This document shows, piece by piece, positions 1 to 11,119 of a DNA stretch of 64,000 bases. Under the pieces are notes generated by a model, which saw nothing but the letters and a program-made list of their open reading frames with translations, searched no databases and was not told the origin of the DNA. Numbering within the stretch: the stretch's first letter is position 1; every line of letters starts with the position of its first letter. The translations under genes were made by a program, and so were the position numbers. This stretch comes from Gaertneriomyces semiglobifer (Eukaryota; Chytridiomycota; Chytridiomycetes; Spizellomycetales; Spizellomycetaceae): NCBI GenBank assembly GCA_025558075.1, contig JAHLKF010000032.1, positions 62,001-126,000 of the forward strand, written 5' to 3'.

Positions 1-146
1 GCATTGTATTAATGATTCGCAAGTGGGGTACGCAAAACATTTAGTAGATTTGAGCAATTGCCGGATGTCTGTAATTAGACCGAGGTATACATGAATATCC
101 CAATATACAAAACCAAAACAAGTGACCACTGGCGGGCAATGACTGT

Positions 147-1882
147 CTACTGCCTCAATTCGGCCCCCTCAAAGCGTCCGGCCTCCACTTCGCCTCTCAT
201 CCTCAACACTTCACGTTCCAACACTCTCCGTTGTGTGGTCGCCCTCTCAGCCAGTTCCTCCAAAATCAACCTCGTGCTTCCGGGCATCTCCATACCCTCA
301 ACTCTCTGTGCTACATTCTCCATCTGTTCCAACACTGTCTTCAACTGATTCGGCAGCCACGACACGATGGGCGACCCGCCAGTCGCAGTCGGATGCGAAC
401 TGTGTTTCAAAATGTACTCTTTGGTAAAGTTCCAGTGACGGTGACGGAACGCTCTCGTCTGGTCCAACAAACTCAAATACAACACGGCCGACTCGGCGTC
501 TTGCAGCGCGTAGTCCCGCACGCCCACTTCGGACGCACGGCGTTCGAGCCACGCGACCCACTGACGGTGGTCTCCCGGTCTGTAACTCCTAAAGTCACGC
601 AAGATCTCTGTGAGCGGGTTTTGGGGCATGTAGCGGGTGACCTCCAAAAAGTTGTCGAGGGACGGGATGATACTGTCGTTAGCACCGCTCTCCCCTCTGT
701 AGAACGTTGGGGTGGGGGAAACGCCTTCATAGACGACACCGTGCGGGAACATGGGCTGGTTCTTTGTTCCCATAATGAACGTGCGGAAATGGGTGTACCC
801 GCCCGGCCGGGACTTTGTCCACATGGTTTCCATCTCGGCGTTGATGGTTTCCATGGTCGACAGCAGACGTTTAAGGGCCTGTGTGAAATCCGAGCGGGAG
901 TTTTGCGCGGCGGCGTCAAGAGCGGAGAGGATGGAGGAGACTTGGTTCCCACTGTGGGCGACCATTGTTACGTGGGTCACGACAAAGCCGCGTTCGTCTT
1001 GGCATCCGCTGAAACGACGGATGAGATCGAGGTTCTCGTATTCAAGGCCTTTGGAAGCGTCGCGCTTCATGTAGTTGTAGAGCGCGTAGGATTGGGCGTA
1101 TTCCATGAACGGTTTGGCGCCGAGTTTGGTGGAGACGATGTGGAGTGGGACGGCGATCTGGCGGGGAAGAAGCGGGCGGCCGTATCCGTAATCCTTTGTG
1201 AGGCGGAAGGAAAGGTCACATGGCTCGAGGAGGTAAGCAGAAGCAGCGAAAGTGAGGTCGCGGAACAGGGCTGTTGTTGGTGAAAGAATGAAACAAACGG
1301 AAGAGGTCAGCTTTGCTTCAATTGCCTATGCCCGCATATCTAGTCACTTCTCATGATCTCTCGGGCTTCTGCCCACTTCCGACCAGTGTCGAACACATCA
1401 CCAAAACATTCGTCAAAGAAATAAAACGACTTACCAGTCAAAACCCTCACATCCCTCTCTGCTGTCACTGCCTTCTCCCACCGTTCACCCTCTTTCCTCA
1501 CACTCTCGCTATCCACCACGCCGCCAAATTTTCCGTCCTTCAACAGTCCAGCACTCCCATCGCGCTTCTCCAATGGCATTTCCTCCAGAATCTCGTCCAG
1601 GACTTTGTATTCGGCTGGAAGGCTCACGAGCGGGTCAGCAGTGGGCAAGAACCCGTTTTGAGGCGTAATGGTGAAGACGGAGGGGAAAACGGATGCTTCG
1701 ATGGCGTCAGTGGGAGCGGCGGTAGTGGTGGAAGGGAATGGAGTGGATGGCAGTTCATAGGATGTGGGTGGGAGAGGTGAGAACCCAGGGATGGTGGATG
1801 TGGTTGCCAACATCCTAGTCCGCATAACGGTGTTGGCGAGCCCGAGTGAGCGACGGAGGTGGGGGACTCCTGACAAGCGCAT
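147..1882 (-). CDS. Indoleamine 2,3-dioxygenase (tryptophan to N-formylkynurenine), 2 exons
   Basis: Haem enzyme that opens the indole ring of tryptophan, the first step of the kynurenine route to NAD. Exon 1 is 1882-1435 and exon 2 is 1270-147; the 164-nt intron has GTAAGT and CAG ends and the join keeps phase (V-L-T-A-L-F-R-D-L). The product is 523 aa. Family landmarks seen: N-terminal NGFLP; LPRQIAVPL just after the splice; then GCQDERGF, FIMGTKNQPMF, YRGESGANDSIIP and RPGDHRQW. In FRHRHWNFTKEYI the HW histidine aligns with the proximal haem ligand of animal IDO. The first 30 residues are rich in R, S and T and could be a mitochondrial presequence, but other in-frame Met codons follow at once, so localisation is open. 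A TATATAAGG lies 183 bp upstream. The family call is very secure; the exact start is less so. Confidence 0.95.
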
Positions 1883-3190
1883 GGTGATTGCTTCTCTTGT
1901 CGACGTAAATGTGAATATGCTGGAATTGACGGCACCCTCTGAGTTGCTTAGACGGTATGAGGAAGTTACAGAACACAGAGGAGAACTACTTTGTTTTCAA
2001 CAAGACTGCCTTATGCTAACAAAAAGCCCAAAGTCGTAAAAGCGGGAACGTTCACCCTGCCAATCCTTATATACTCTGCTCCTCACGTTGTTCCCTCGCT
2101 ATCTCTCAACCTCAACCTTCCTTATCCTCTCACAATCAAATCAAACCCATAAAAGGTCACAGCACCCACAAAACCTATACGCCCCCACATCATCTGATCC
2201 ACCACCCCCGCATATTCATTAACCAAGAATCAATAGAAAGCGGTCCCACAACAAAGAAAGCAGAGAAAAAAAAAGAACACCCCCGGTACAGCGGAAGGGG
2301 GAAGAATCCACCATGCCATAACCTTTGAACTGCGGGACCGGGGGTGGTGGTTCCCTTTTGCCTTCGATACGCTATCAAAACCTCCCAACTGCCCTCAACC
2401 AAATGCACACACATATACATACACACACACACACGCGTGATATCGCCCTCGGAACACACAACAACCCCGCGCGTCCATCACAACTACTTTTGATTAGCGT
2501 ACCACCCTTCCCCCCCAAGTACCAACCAATGCTTCCCCCCCGCTTTGCTTACTACCCCAGCAACAACATCCCCCCCCATGCCTCAACAACCACCATTAAC
2601 ACACCACCTGCCATCGCCAATCAAACCCAAAAATGCGGACGCTTTCCGTCGGAGGCCGCGCGTGGACCATTGACTCACTCACGCGACCAACGTTACACAA
2701 GGTTATGTAATGAAAGTGTGGGGTGATTGCGCATTGTGATAGGGTTATCGATTGACAAACGAGTGCTGCGCTGCGCAGCATGTTGTTTGTCAACTTTGTT
2801 TTTCTCTGCCTGCGAGTTGTCTGCACACCTGAGTTTTGCGCTGATGAATTGAAAACGACCTACCAGGAAGTGGTATTTCAATGCCGTCGTAGTCTCGCCT
2901 GACTTTGTGTAGATGGTTCTCATTCGAATGCTTGCTCTCGCTTTCGCAAAATTCGTTGATATTCAACATAAAATCAGAACATACAAGAAATGGAAACTAC
3001 CATACAATAAATAAGCTACATCCACAGAAATCTATGCTATATACAATAACCCACCCCTCCCAAGTGAAGGGGTAAGTTAAGCCAACTGGTTTGGTTGCAA
3101 TTAAAAGAAACTCGACCAAAAACCAGCATTCTAAACCGGGGCCTGCCGGTGCGATCTCCATATTCTAAGCTGCAAAGAAAAAGATCCCAT
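1883..3190. other. Intergenic, low complexity, no gene seen
   Basis: This stretch lies between two minus-strand genes. It holds C- and A-rich simple sequence, including a (CA)n microsatellite near 2405-2435 and several runs of C (2510-2575). No reading frame here looks like protein or shows splice-consistent coding. The left part is the IDO promoter; the right part is 3' flank of the cerato-platanin gene. Confidence 0.6.
2065..2073 (-). promoter_or_regulatory. TATA box of the IDO gene
   Basis: Minus-strand TATATAAGG, 183 bp before the IDO start codon. It is the only clear TATA motif in that stretch. Confidence 0.45.
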
Positions 3191-4108
3191 CTAGTACCCG
3201 AATAATCCCAGGCAGTAGTCCTTGGGTACCTGCATGTACCCGACCTCTACATGACCATCCTGGTGACCCTGGTCACTCAGCTTGTTGAACGCCTCCGGGG
3301 CGATATCAAAGTGAGCGTCATAGCCAGACTGTTCTCCACACTGGTCGATGACAGAGACGGTGATGGACCCCTTAGGACCGACAAGACGCCAGCAGGTTCC
3401 GCATTGTGGAGAGGAGTGGCCTGCAAAGGAGGCAGCACTGACGTAGGGGAAGAGAGGAGCGAGGTTTTTGTACGAGTGGGTGGTGAGAAGACCATTGGGG
3501 CCGTCGGAACAGGCGATGGATGAAGTGGGTGTGGAAGCTTCGTACATGTGGTACGTGGCGTAACCGCGTTTGAGAGAGCCAAAGTCGGTGTTGCCGTTGT
3601 TGTTTTCGCTGGGCTTGGTTTCCTTTTCAGGCTTCTCGTCGGCAGGCTTCTGTTCAACCGGCTTCTCTTCAGCAGGCTTTTGTTCAACAGGCTTCTCTTC
3701 GGCAGGTTTCTGTTCAACAGGCTTCTGTTCCGTCTTTTCGCCGCCATTCTTTTTACCACCATGTGGCTTCTTGTGGCCCCACCTGATCCCCGTCTTGTCA
3801 AAGAAGTCCGGCTTCTTCTCCTCCTCCTGTGGCTTCACCTCGGGCGTCACTTCCTGCTTCACCTCCGCCTTTACGCTGCAGTACTCGTCTGTGCTTCCAC
3901 AGTATCCCCACTTTGAGCAGCATAATGCGGCGTCCTTACATATGCCGTTTCCGACCCTGCCGAATCCACAGTATCCATCGTCAAGGTGATGTGAGAGGAA
4001 GATTGCGCGGTCGATACGGTCGGCAACCAATCCGATGCGATGCGGCGCGGCAAGAGTGGGTGTTGTGAAAAGGGACAGGAGGAGTGATACCGATAGTACT
4101 GAGCGCAT
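3191..4108 (-). CDS. Secreted protein: CBM18 chitin-binding domain + repeat linker + cerato-platanin domain
   Basis: Single exon, 305 aa. Residues 1-20 are a signal peptide ending in TLAAP. Residues 47-77 form a hevein-type CBM18 with the spaced cysteines (C47, C57, C63, C64, C70, C77) and the WGYCGST core that binds chitin. Residues about 80-170 are a Lys/Glu/Pro linker containing three copies of a ten-residue KPVEQKPAEE-type repeat (129-158). Residues 183-300 match cerato-platanin: IACSDGPNGL, then FPYVSA, then CGTCWRL, then a second Cys pair, a double-psi beta-barrel fold. Cerato-platanins are small extracellular proteins that bind chitin oligomers and loosen walls or elicit plant defence. 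They usually occur as stand-alone domains, so the tethered CBM18 is notable. It probably acts at the cell wall or outside it. A TATAAAG lies about 125 bp upstream. Confidence 0.88.
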   Translation of the reverse strand: MRSVLSVSLLLSLFTTPTLAAPHRIGLVADRIDRAIFLSHHLDDGYCGFGRVGNGICKDAALCCSKWGYCGSTDEYCSVKAEVKQEVTPEVKPQEEEKKPDFFDKTGIRWGHKKPHGGKKNGGEKTEQKPVEQKPAEEKPVEQKPAEEKPVEQKPADEKPEKETKPSENNNGNTDFGSLKRGYATYHMYEASTPTSSIACSDGPNGLLTTHSYKNLAPLFPYVSAASFAGHSSPQCGTCWRLVGPKGSITVSVIDQCGEQSGYDAHFDIAPEAFNKLSDQGHQDGHVEVGYMQVPKDYCLGLFGY

Positions 4109-6390
4109 TGTGATGTTGTCTATGGGTTGGTAATTAGCGTGGATCTTGGGTGTCGTCTAGCTGTTTTTGACAAAGATCTAAGCCCTTTTGCAATCTGCTA
4201 AAATGGAGCGCCTTGCCTGAACGATCTGATCTTTATACCGTCCGCCAAAAACGCAGATGCATCCTTTCGCCCCCTCATCGTTCCACTCATCCCATCCACA
4301 TGTAGATCATCAAACTCCATGATCCTGCTAATGATCCGTCACCGTATCCCAACTCCTCGCTCAGCATTCGATAATCGTCGCAGGGAAAAGAAAAAAAAGT
4401 ATTCGCGATTCCGGAGCATCATCAACTCCGCAATGTAGAAATCCATCAAAGATCCCACTTTATGACGGCGTATCCGGGATGTTGTTGATATAATCGCGAT
4501 GGTGAAATTGAATAAGCGGGCGTGGAATGCAAAAAAAAGGTTCATCCTCCGCCCCTGGGGTGTATAATTGCCGAACTGAGTGGTCCGACCAAGCCCGAAG
4601 AGGCCACAAACCAACGAGTCCATCAGTTCTGTCGCACGGCTTGCATTACTTCATTGGTTCATTGGTTCAACGGGATACGGTATACGTTGCAGCACAAGTT
4701 GGATTTGCAGAATTTGTATGTCCGAAACTGTGGTAGTGGAAGTCGGCAATAGGGTCCGTAATATTATCGCGTTTATTCGATGCGAAAGAAAAAAGACGAA
4801 AGAAAAGCTGTTGACGTTGATTTCGGCGTTTTTTACTTGGAATTGGACGGAATCCGCAACACGCACAAACAGTTTTCACGAGGGAAAGTTGCGCTGGTTG
4901 CACTTCCACTGCCCAGTTCGTGGTTGATGATGACATTCATAATTACGCTTAAATTACCACCCACCTAATAAAGGGGGATCTTCATTATGATGAAGGAGTT
5001 CCACATTCCCAATTCTTGTGGAGGAAATGCTAGCATATGTCAATCGATTCTCATATTAATGGATGGGCAGCAGGTGGCACTCCCCTTTCTTAATTCCGCA
5101 GGCCTTTTTCTTTCACTTCCTTTTCCCGATGCGATGCAGAACCAACAGATGCCAAGCGATGGGACTCCTCACGACCACAAACACATGCAATAATAATTAA
5201 CACCCGGATTCTTCACACCCCTGGGAAAATATTCGGATGGAAGTGTGAGGAATTTGCGCGTGTATGGTACGGTGACTGTGCCGTTTGCGCGTGGACCTAC
5301 GCGTTGCGGGTTTACTCCCACAGTACTTTGTTATGGAATGCGGGGATCGTCTTATTAATTAACTCATGGCCATGAGCGTTATGGATGGAGTTTCTCTCGT
5401 CCAAGAGGACCCTATGCTGTGAACTGTCGGAAAACCATGCGGCAATGAGGGGGTCATTGCCTTTTGGTTCTCCGTCTTATGCTCTTTCTAGCATCTCCCT
5501 GTTCAAGAACCAGAAACAGGCCGTCATCTGCTCTCTCTAATCCAGATCCAGCTTTGGCAATCTTGCAAGACAGTGGCATTTTCATGTGCCCTAGATGTCA
5601 CAGAAGAACTAGCATTGGCTTCGGAAACTTGATAGATTCAGTGAGCGCACATATGTCATTCTCCGTCACAATGGTGCAAAGGCGTTGCTGGGAGTCGCTT
5701 TTTGGAGGTAGGAACCAGGACGAGGAGGTGTCGACACAGTGCACATCAATATTGCTTGTCTAAAGTGATATTGGGCGTGTAAAACGCGTGTTCACGTTTG
5801 GTTCAAGCTGTCATCCCGCGACATGTTTAACAAAGGCTTTTGAAAAGTCCATGCCCTTGCACCACGTCAGTTTAAAGTAGACCATCACTCACACTCATGA
5901 GCAAGGGTCACAGTCTCTCGAACCTCACCCAATACGACTAGGACCAGTCCATCGCAACAACGCATCACCTGTGAGGGTCACCACACCCAATGTCAGTGCC
6001 ATCTGAGATTTTTCCAATGCAGTTCAGCACAGAGAACTTGGATTCAACGGCACAGGCTTAGCTTCTACTGTCGCGGGCTGGACGCGCATCTGACGATCAT
6101 TCGACATATATAGGCGATTGTCATAAGGTCGCCTGACGATTCGGCTGTTACTATTCCCAGCGATCTAGAATCAAAATACCCCCGAGATGGCGGTATGCAT
6201 TGTTAAAGCGGAACGTATATGTCAAAAAGCTAGACTGAGGAAGGGGGCGGCAATAGCTGAGACTGGGGTGGTGCGTGAAGTAATCGTGACGGATAAAAAG
6301 CAAACGCTTCGTCGTGGCTGCAAGGCCCAACTGCTTCAACCTTCGACTGTTAGCTGCAAACGCGAGAGACATATATAGCGGTATCCACAG
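4109..6390. other. Intergenic between divergent genes, no gene seen
   Basis: About 2.3 kb separating the minus-strand cerato-platanin gene from the plus-strand RING gene. I found no frame with family-like sequence or convincing splice junctions. The sequence is AT-richer than the genes, with short A/T runs. It probably contains both promoters. Confidence 0.5.
4231..4237 (-). promoter_or_regulatory. TATA box of the CBM18/cerato-platanin gene
   Basis: Minus-strand TATAAAG, 123 bp before the start codon at 4108. Confidence 0.5.
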
Positions 6391-7260
6391 ATGAGCAGCT
6401 TTTTAGCTGAACCCAACGGCTTTGATGTCGGGTGGAGGACGGATCCATCGACAAATCCGATGGACGACGTTAGGCCGCAACGTGTACGAAGCATCGCCGC
6501 GATTCTGGGTCTGACCGGTCTGCTCACCACCATATCACACGTCCTGACGGCGACGCCGTGGCCAACCGCGCTTTTGAACACCATCTATCTCATGCTCGGT
6601 GGAATAGCAGCCATGGCGGTGGCATGTTCGTTAATACTTCTGCATAACAAGATGTCGCGGAGTAACATTTTGAGTCAGGGATACGTTAGCGGAGTTAGAA
6701 TCGTGGTGGAGCAAGGTGGGGAAATGGTAGTGGAGAAGAAACTACGCCTGCCGTTGATCATGGTGGAGAACATGGAGAAGCGCGGGCTCGGGAGATTGAA
6801 GAGCGAAGTGTGTGCAATCTGCATTGATGGATGGGAAGAGGGTGGGAAAGTGAGAGAACTGCCATGTAATCATGTCTTTCACCAAAGTTGGTGAGTATTC
6901 ACTTGCCCACACACGGCCTGTATTACCTTTCATGTCCAGCAATAACGCTTATCATTTTCCCCTTGTAGCATTGACCCTTGGCTCCTCAAGCACGCTATTC
7001 TTTGTCCAGTATGCAAGCGCTCTATTCTGACCCCCACACTGGCGACATCTCAAAAAACCCGTTCTTTCTCATCGCCGGTATCATCCTCATTCCAGTTCCC
7101 ACGCCATACCGAGTTTCTCCCAATACCCATGGACGATGCACCGTTAATACACTATCGACGGACCGGCACCGCTGATCTGCTGGAGACACGAGTGGGCTGG
7201 ATTGGCGATAGTGTTAAGCTCTTGAAAGATTTTTTTCGGCGCGGCGGTGAGTTGGTGTGA
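6391..7260 (+). CDS. Membrane-anchored RING-H2 E3 ubiquitin ligase, 2 exons
   Basis: Exon 1 is 6391-6890 and exon 2 is 6969-7260; the 78-nt intron has GTGAGT and TAG ends. It splits the codon for the fifth RING ligand (HQS-C), so the domain is complete only after splicing. The product is 263 aa. Two hydrophobic segments (about residues 29-50 and 57-78) suggest a hairpin in the membrane. The RING-H2 has the full C-x2-C ... C-x-H-x2-H-x2-C-x10-C-x2-C set: CAIC, CNHVFHQSC and CPVC. Such proteins recruit an E2 to ubiquitinate targets at membranes. The C-terminal 80 residues after the RING have no recognised motif. Substrate and compartment cannot be read from the sequence. Confidence 0.85.
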
Positions 7261-7618
7261 GCAAGCGAATAAGAGTGACAAAGAAGGAAGAGGCATTGGT
7301 GCGGACCAAGGCGGGGAGGTTTTTGGAAGGGCAAGATAGGATGGCAAGTTGGCATCGGTTGGACATATTCATTAGATTCCGCATAGACCATTTAGAGTGG
7401 CTTGATGCCTGATGCTGAATATAGACAATATCGTCTAGTTCTCCCATATTTCATTTTGTCGGCAGCTCAGAAGCCAATGGAACCGCAATGGAACAAAACC
7501 GAACGGATACGTAGATGAATAACCGGGTATATAAACAACGTTTCTACAACAGTTAACACATATCTGTGACTCCATGCTTCCTACTCAACAATCACTTCAA
7601 CATTTGCACACACGCATT
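7261..7618. other. Convergent 3' flanks, no gene seen
   Basis: This stretch lies between the ends of the RING gene (plus) and the NTF2-like gene (minus). It has no coding signal and would hold both 3' untranslated regions. Confidence 0.5.
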
Positions 7619-8419
7619 TTAAGCGATGAGCCCTACACGCTCGGCGCCCCGCAATCCCAAGCTGCTTCCCTTCCCAATCAATGGCTTCACCAACCCGTAA
7701 GCCCACGCACTGGCTCCGCCCACAAGTGGTAATAATCCAGGCAGGTTTTCTCCAGTCTTCGTCCACACATCCTGATGCTTCACAATCTTGCCAGTTTCTC
7801 TGTTGACGAACAATTTCGTCACCGTGTCCAACGGGACCTTTTTCGGGGCCATGGGGATATAGGAAAGGATGTTGGTCAGGGGAAGGTGGTATGTCTGCGT
7901 GTTAGGGACTTCGATGACGATGATATTCGAAGCGCTCGGTGAGAGGCCGTTCAATTGAAGCTCTGCGGAGCTAAGCGTTCTGATTTTGAGCTGACGAGTG
8001 TTTCCTTCTCTCATAATTTCAATCTTGGAGAATATCGCCGGAAGGGAGGCGAATTGCGCTTCTCTATCACGAGCAGTTGAGGTCTTGATAAGCGGGTCCT
8101 CGAAAATGGCATCCTCCGAGTAGTTCTTGGCAAACACTTGCTTCTGAGTAGCGCCGTTAGGGGCGGTGTACAAGCTGAACACTTCGTTCAAGAGACCGCC
8201 AACGTCAAATGAAAGCTGGGCGGCGGTGAGTGTTGTCCCCGTTGCAGGGAGCGTTGTCGTTGCGGACGTTTTGGCGGCAGGCATGGTCTTGGGAGAAGTG
8301 TTGGGGGCTACCAGCTGCTTTTTGGGCTTGTTTGCAAAGAGCAGGACTTGAAGGAATGAAAGCAAGACGAGGGCAATGAGGTTGGGAAGGGTCGTAAAAG
8401 TGGCTGACTGGCCGGTCAT
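7619..8419 (-). CDS. NTF2/SnoaL-like domain protein with N-terminal membrane anchor
   Basis: The product is 266 aa from the chosen start. The frame stays open 43 codons further (an ATG at 8548). I prefer 8419 because a TATAAAGG sits only 36-43 bp upstream of it, which would put transcription start after the longer form's ATG, and because the hydrophobic segment (LIALVLLSFLQVLLF) then lies at residues 13-27 as a signal anchor. Residues about 70-220 resemble an NTF2-like fold: LLNEVFSLYT, the YSEDAIFEDPL stretch where members of this superfamily often have VFEDP, and a later beta-rich part ending HQDVW. Such domains bind small hydrophobic molecules or act as isomerases. No catalytic residues can be assigned, and it is best called uncharacterised. 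Confidence 0.7.
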   Translation of the reverse strand: MTGQSATFTTLPNLIALVLLSFLQVLLFANKPKKQLVAPNTSPKTMPAAKTSATTTLPATGTTLTAAQLSFDVGGLLNEVFSLYTAPNGATQKQVFAKNYSEDAIFEDPLIKTSTARDREAQFASLPAIFSKIEIMREGNTRQLKIRTLSSAELQLNGLSPSASNIIVIEVPNTQTYHLPLTNILSYIPMAPKKVPLDTVTKLFVNRETGKIVKHQDVWTKTGENLPGLLPLVGGASAWAYGLVKPLIGKGSSLGLRGAERVGLIA

Positions 8420-8454
8420 GAGCAAAAAAAGGGGTTCCCCCCCTACGGGACTAG

Positions 8455-8462
8455 CCTTTATA
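8455..8462 (-). promoter_or_regulatory. TATA box of the NTF2-like gene
   Basis: Minus-strand TATAAAGG, 36 bp before the start at 8419. The short spacing argues for that start over the upstream ATG at 8548. Confidence 0.5.
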
Positions 8463-9078
8463 GGAGAAGCGACAGGGAAAAACTCTTGTGTATTATGACG
8501 TTCAAATTGCTGCCCCAAAACACACATCGCCCCAAACGCCATGCGCATAGGAATTTAGCATCGCCCTTTCCCTCCTTCCGAAATCGGTCTCGAACTTCCG
8601 CCAGCCCAGCTGTCGAATCAGCCTAAAAGAGCGTCTCCTTTGACATGCAGCCCCCCCATCGTGGTTTTGTGAATCGGCCGAGGCAATATCCTCGATCGAG
8701 CCAGGCGGGTTGCGCGATTGTGGTCCTTCACATGTCACACTTGCTCTCGGGTGAAATTCCTGTTTTTCCTTGAATAAAAGCTCCTCCTGAGCGCAACCGA
8801 GACCTTCTCGGCACTGAGCATCAATCCCAGAACAGGAGATCCCCTGCAGATGTGATTGTGGCCCCGCCAGATTAAAGCTTTATACAGATGATCGCTCGTC
8901 CATATGTTTAGTGCTGCGTATCATGGTTGATCGCATGGACGACAATTAGAAAATAGCTTGTGAAAGCGAAAGAGAGTACACGGAAGAAAGGATATTCTCA
9001 TAGAAACGTTGGAAACAATTAGAGTATCAGACATCATAAAGGGCAAAATGACCCACACTCGTCCGAACGAGAGCATGC
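8463..9078. other. Intergenic, no gene seen
   Basis: Promoter-side flank of the NTF2-like gene and 3' flank of the oxidoreductase gene. No coding signal noticed. Confidence 0.5.
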
Positions 9079-10746
9079 CTACAATTTGGAGGTCTCGAAG
9101 GTCATGCCCGCCTTCCTCAAGCGTTCAATCAACACGTCCCCCATAGCTGTAGCAGCTGTAACAACACCTCCCTTGATCTGGCCGCCGAACACTCCTGCAC
9201 TCTTTGTTCCAACTTTCTGCCTCTCCAGTGCCAAAGCCAGTCCGCTCTCAGCCATCATCTTACTGGTCTCGCCGTAACCTGGGTCCTGCACTCCTTTCAC
9301 GGTCACCAGTACCTTTTCCCCATCCTCTGCCTCTCCCACAACTTTGCATACAAAGTATCCCGCCTCACGAGCCTCCTTGCTGGGTCCTGAGCCTTGAGGG
9401 ATGAATTTTTCCGCAGCCCATTTCGCGACCCACTGAATTGGTGGGAGAAGCAGAGCTGCACCAGCCACCATCGTGCCCACAGTAGATGCACCCGCGCTCA
9501 GGAACGAAGGTGCGGCAACTGATTCGGCGTAGGTGAACTGTGGTCCATAGGCGTTATTGAGCAGGCCGTTTGATCGGCGGACGTAACGGCTGTTGGTGGC
9601 CTCCATTACCCAGTACGTTTGGTACTTCTATCAAAAGGAGATCACCAATGTTAGTAAGGACGATACTGCACAGACATGAGGATAAGTGTGTACCTTGGTA
9701 TCCTACAAAACGACCATCTATCATTTAGTATGCATGGTTTGAAAAGCGTACTCCAATATATGTACTCACAGGGTCCCAACGGAACATCGTTGGCCTAGCT
9801 GAATCAGGGCCCTTGTCTTTACTGTCGGGTGCCAAGTAGTACGGATCCGTGAAGCACTTGAGCTGCTCACGGTAGCTTGTGTTTTGTAAGACGCCTAACA
9901 AACTGGCAACGGTACCACCAGAGGCGGCGCCTGCGAAATCGTCCACAGACATGCGAACTGCCTTTGTTTTCTTGTTATTCTTGGCAAAGTACTCTACGGC
10001 GCTGCGCGTCCATTATGCAAGCGTTAACAAGCGCATGGCAAGCGACCCGAGGGAAGGTAAACTCACAGCAGGGTGCCAAGATCTGATGGGATTGAATCAA
10101 ACCCACAGCTGGGCACAATCAACGTTCCATCCCTGGTAGCTTGATCATGGTACTTGTCAATGATGTTCTTGATGAAAGGAGGTTCGCCGGTGGAATCCAC
10201 ATAGTCCGTCTTATTCTTGACGCAGGAGGCGACTACAAGTATCTCGCGTAAGACATCAACCGCATCCACATACGTAAAACAAAGGTAAGCGTACCCAACG
10301 GCTCCCCATGTTCCAAAAATGGCCCAACCGTGGTAATGATGACTTTGGCTTGCTTCGTCATCTTATCCAAGCTCTCCTCATCGTGAGAGTCGGCAATGAT
10401 CATGGGAAGATCTTTGCCGGTAGTTGATTTCAAGTCTTGACGGATTTCATCAAGCTTTGTCTTTGAGCGACCGGCAATCGCAAACTTGAGATCCTAGAGC
10501 GAAAGGTGCGATGTCAGAACATGACGAGGAAAAGCCCGTACGCACGAGAGTGTATCCATACTTTCGGTCCATTCTTAGCAAGGTACTCGGCAATTAAACG
10601 TCCAGTGAAGCCTGTAGCTCCCCATACTGGGTACGAAGGAAAGACATGGAAATATTGTCAGTGCCAAGGCTATTAAAACCTCACTACTGAGCACCATACT
10701 CACCAACGACATCGTAAGGTCGATTCGCATTGCGTTCGGCAGCCAT
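9079..10746 (-). CDS. Saccharopine dehydrogenase-like oxidoreductase (SCCPDH-type), 7 exons including a 9-nt micro-exon
   Basis: Exons are 10746-10704, 10626-10562, 10493-10295, 10232-10067, 10001-9770, 9702-9694 and 9627-9079. They join in phase to 420 aa. The first splice rebuilds a Rossmann dinucleotide motif, VWGATGFTG, at residues 15-23. Further family landmarks are AGRSKTKL, TTVGPFLEHGEPL, DYVDSTGEPPF, VPSCGFDSIPSDLG and YWVMEATNSRYVRRSNGLL. Members of this group (human SCCPDH, mycobacterial trans-acting enoyl reductase) are membrane- or lipid-droplet-associated NAD(P)H oxidoreductases of unclear substrate; they are not the lysine-pathway enzyme. A hydrophobic stretch near residues 265-285 fits membrane association. 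The sixth exon encodes only D-T-K and is flanked by TAG and GTACAC. The exon-3 donor (GTACGC) is weak. Confidence 0.9.
9694..9702 (-). other. 9-nt micro-exon of the oxidoreductase gene
   Basis: Minus strand reads ...TTTTGTAG, then GATACCAAG, then GTACAC.... Including it gives FRWDP-DTK-KYQTYW. Skipping it would also keep the frame (9 nt), so it could be an alternative cassette. The DTK residues match the loop length I expect in the family, which favours inclusion. Confidence 0.65.
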
Positions 10747-11119
10747 TTTCTGGTTATTATTCGTTTACTTGAAATCGTAGAACTTCTGGGAAAACGGTTT
10801 AAGCTTGTCAGTTGAACCGTTAAAACTGGGATCTTTTAGAATCTTTGATCTCTGCGCACGCGTGCGTAATGCAAATGCAAATCACTGTGAGCGACAGGCG
10901 ATGCTTCTTGACAATGCACTAATACATTTACATATTCAATATAATGAATAAGAACGTAAGAAGCAGCCCAGCCTGGCTGCGGGTAATGCAGACCGACTAG
11001 TTCGGCATGGTACGAAAATGGGGTGGGAATGGGATATAATGCAATTTCGACGACATGCCGCTACCTATTCGCGCTAACCATCTCCTACTGTCACTCATCT
11101 GCCGATATTACCAATGCCC
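10747..11119. other. Intergenic, no gene seen
   Basis: Between two minus-strand genes: promoter of the oxidoreductase and 3' flank of the KH/J gene. No coding signal. Confidence 0.5.

Noticed and set aside
1..146. Continuation of a gene off the left edge
   Set aside because: No frame reaching the edge shows protein-like sequence; this appears to be the 3' flank of the IDO gene.
231..1283. Long plus-strand open frame (350 codons) opposite the IDO gene
   Set aside because: It is antisense to IDO exon 2, has no family similarity, and its openness follows from the codon bias of the real gene.
2400..2440. (CA)n tract as a regulatory or mobile element
   Set aside because: Simple microsatellite with no flanking structure; noted only as low complexity.
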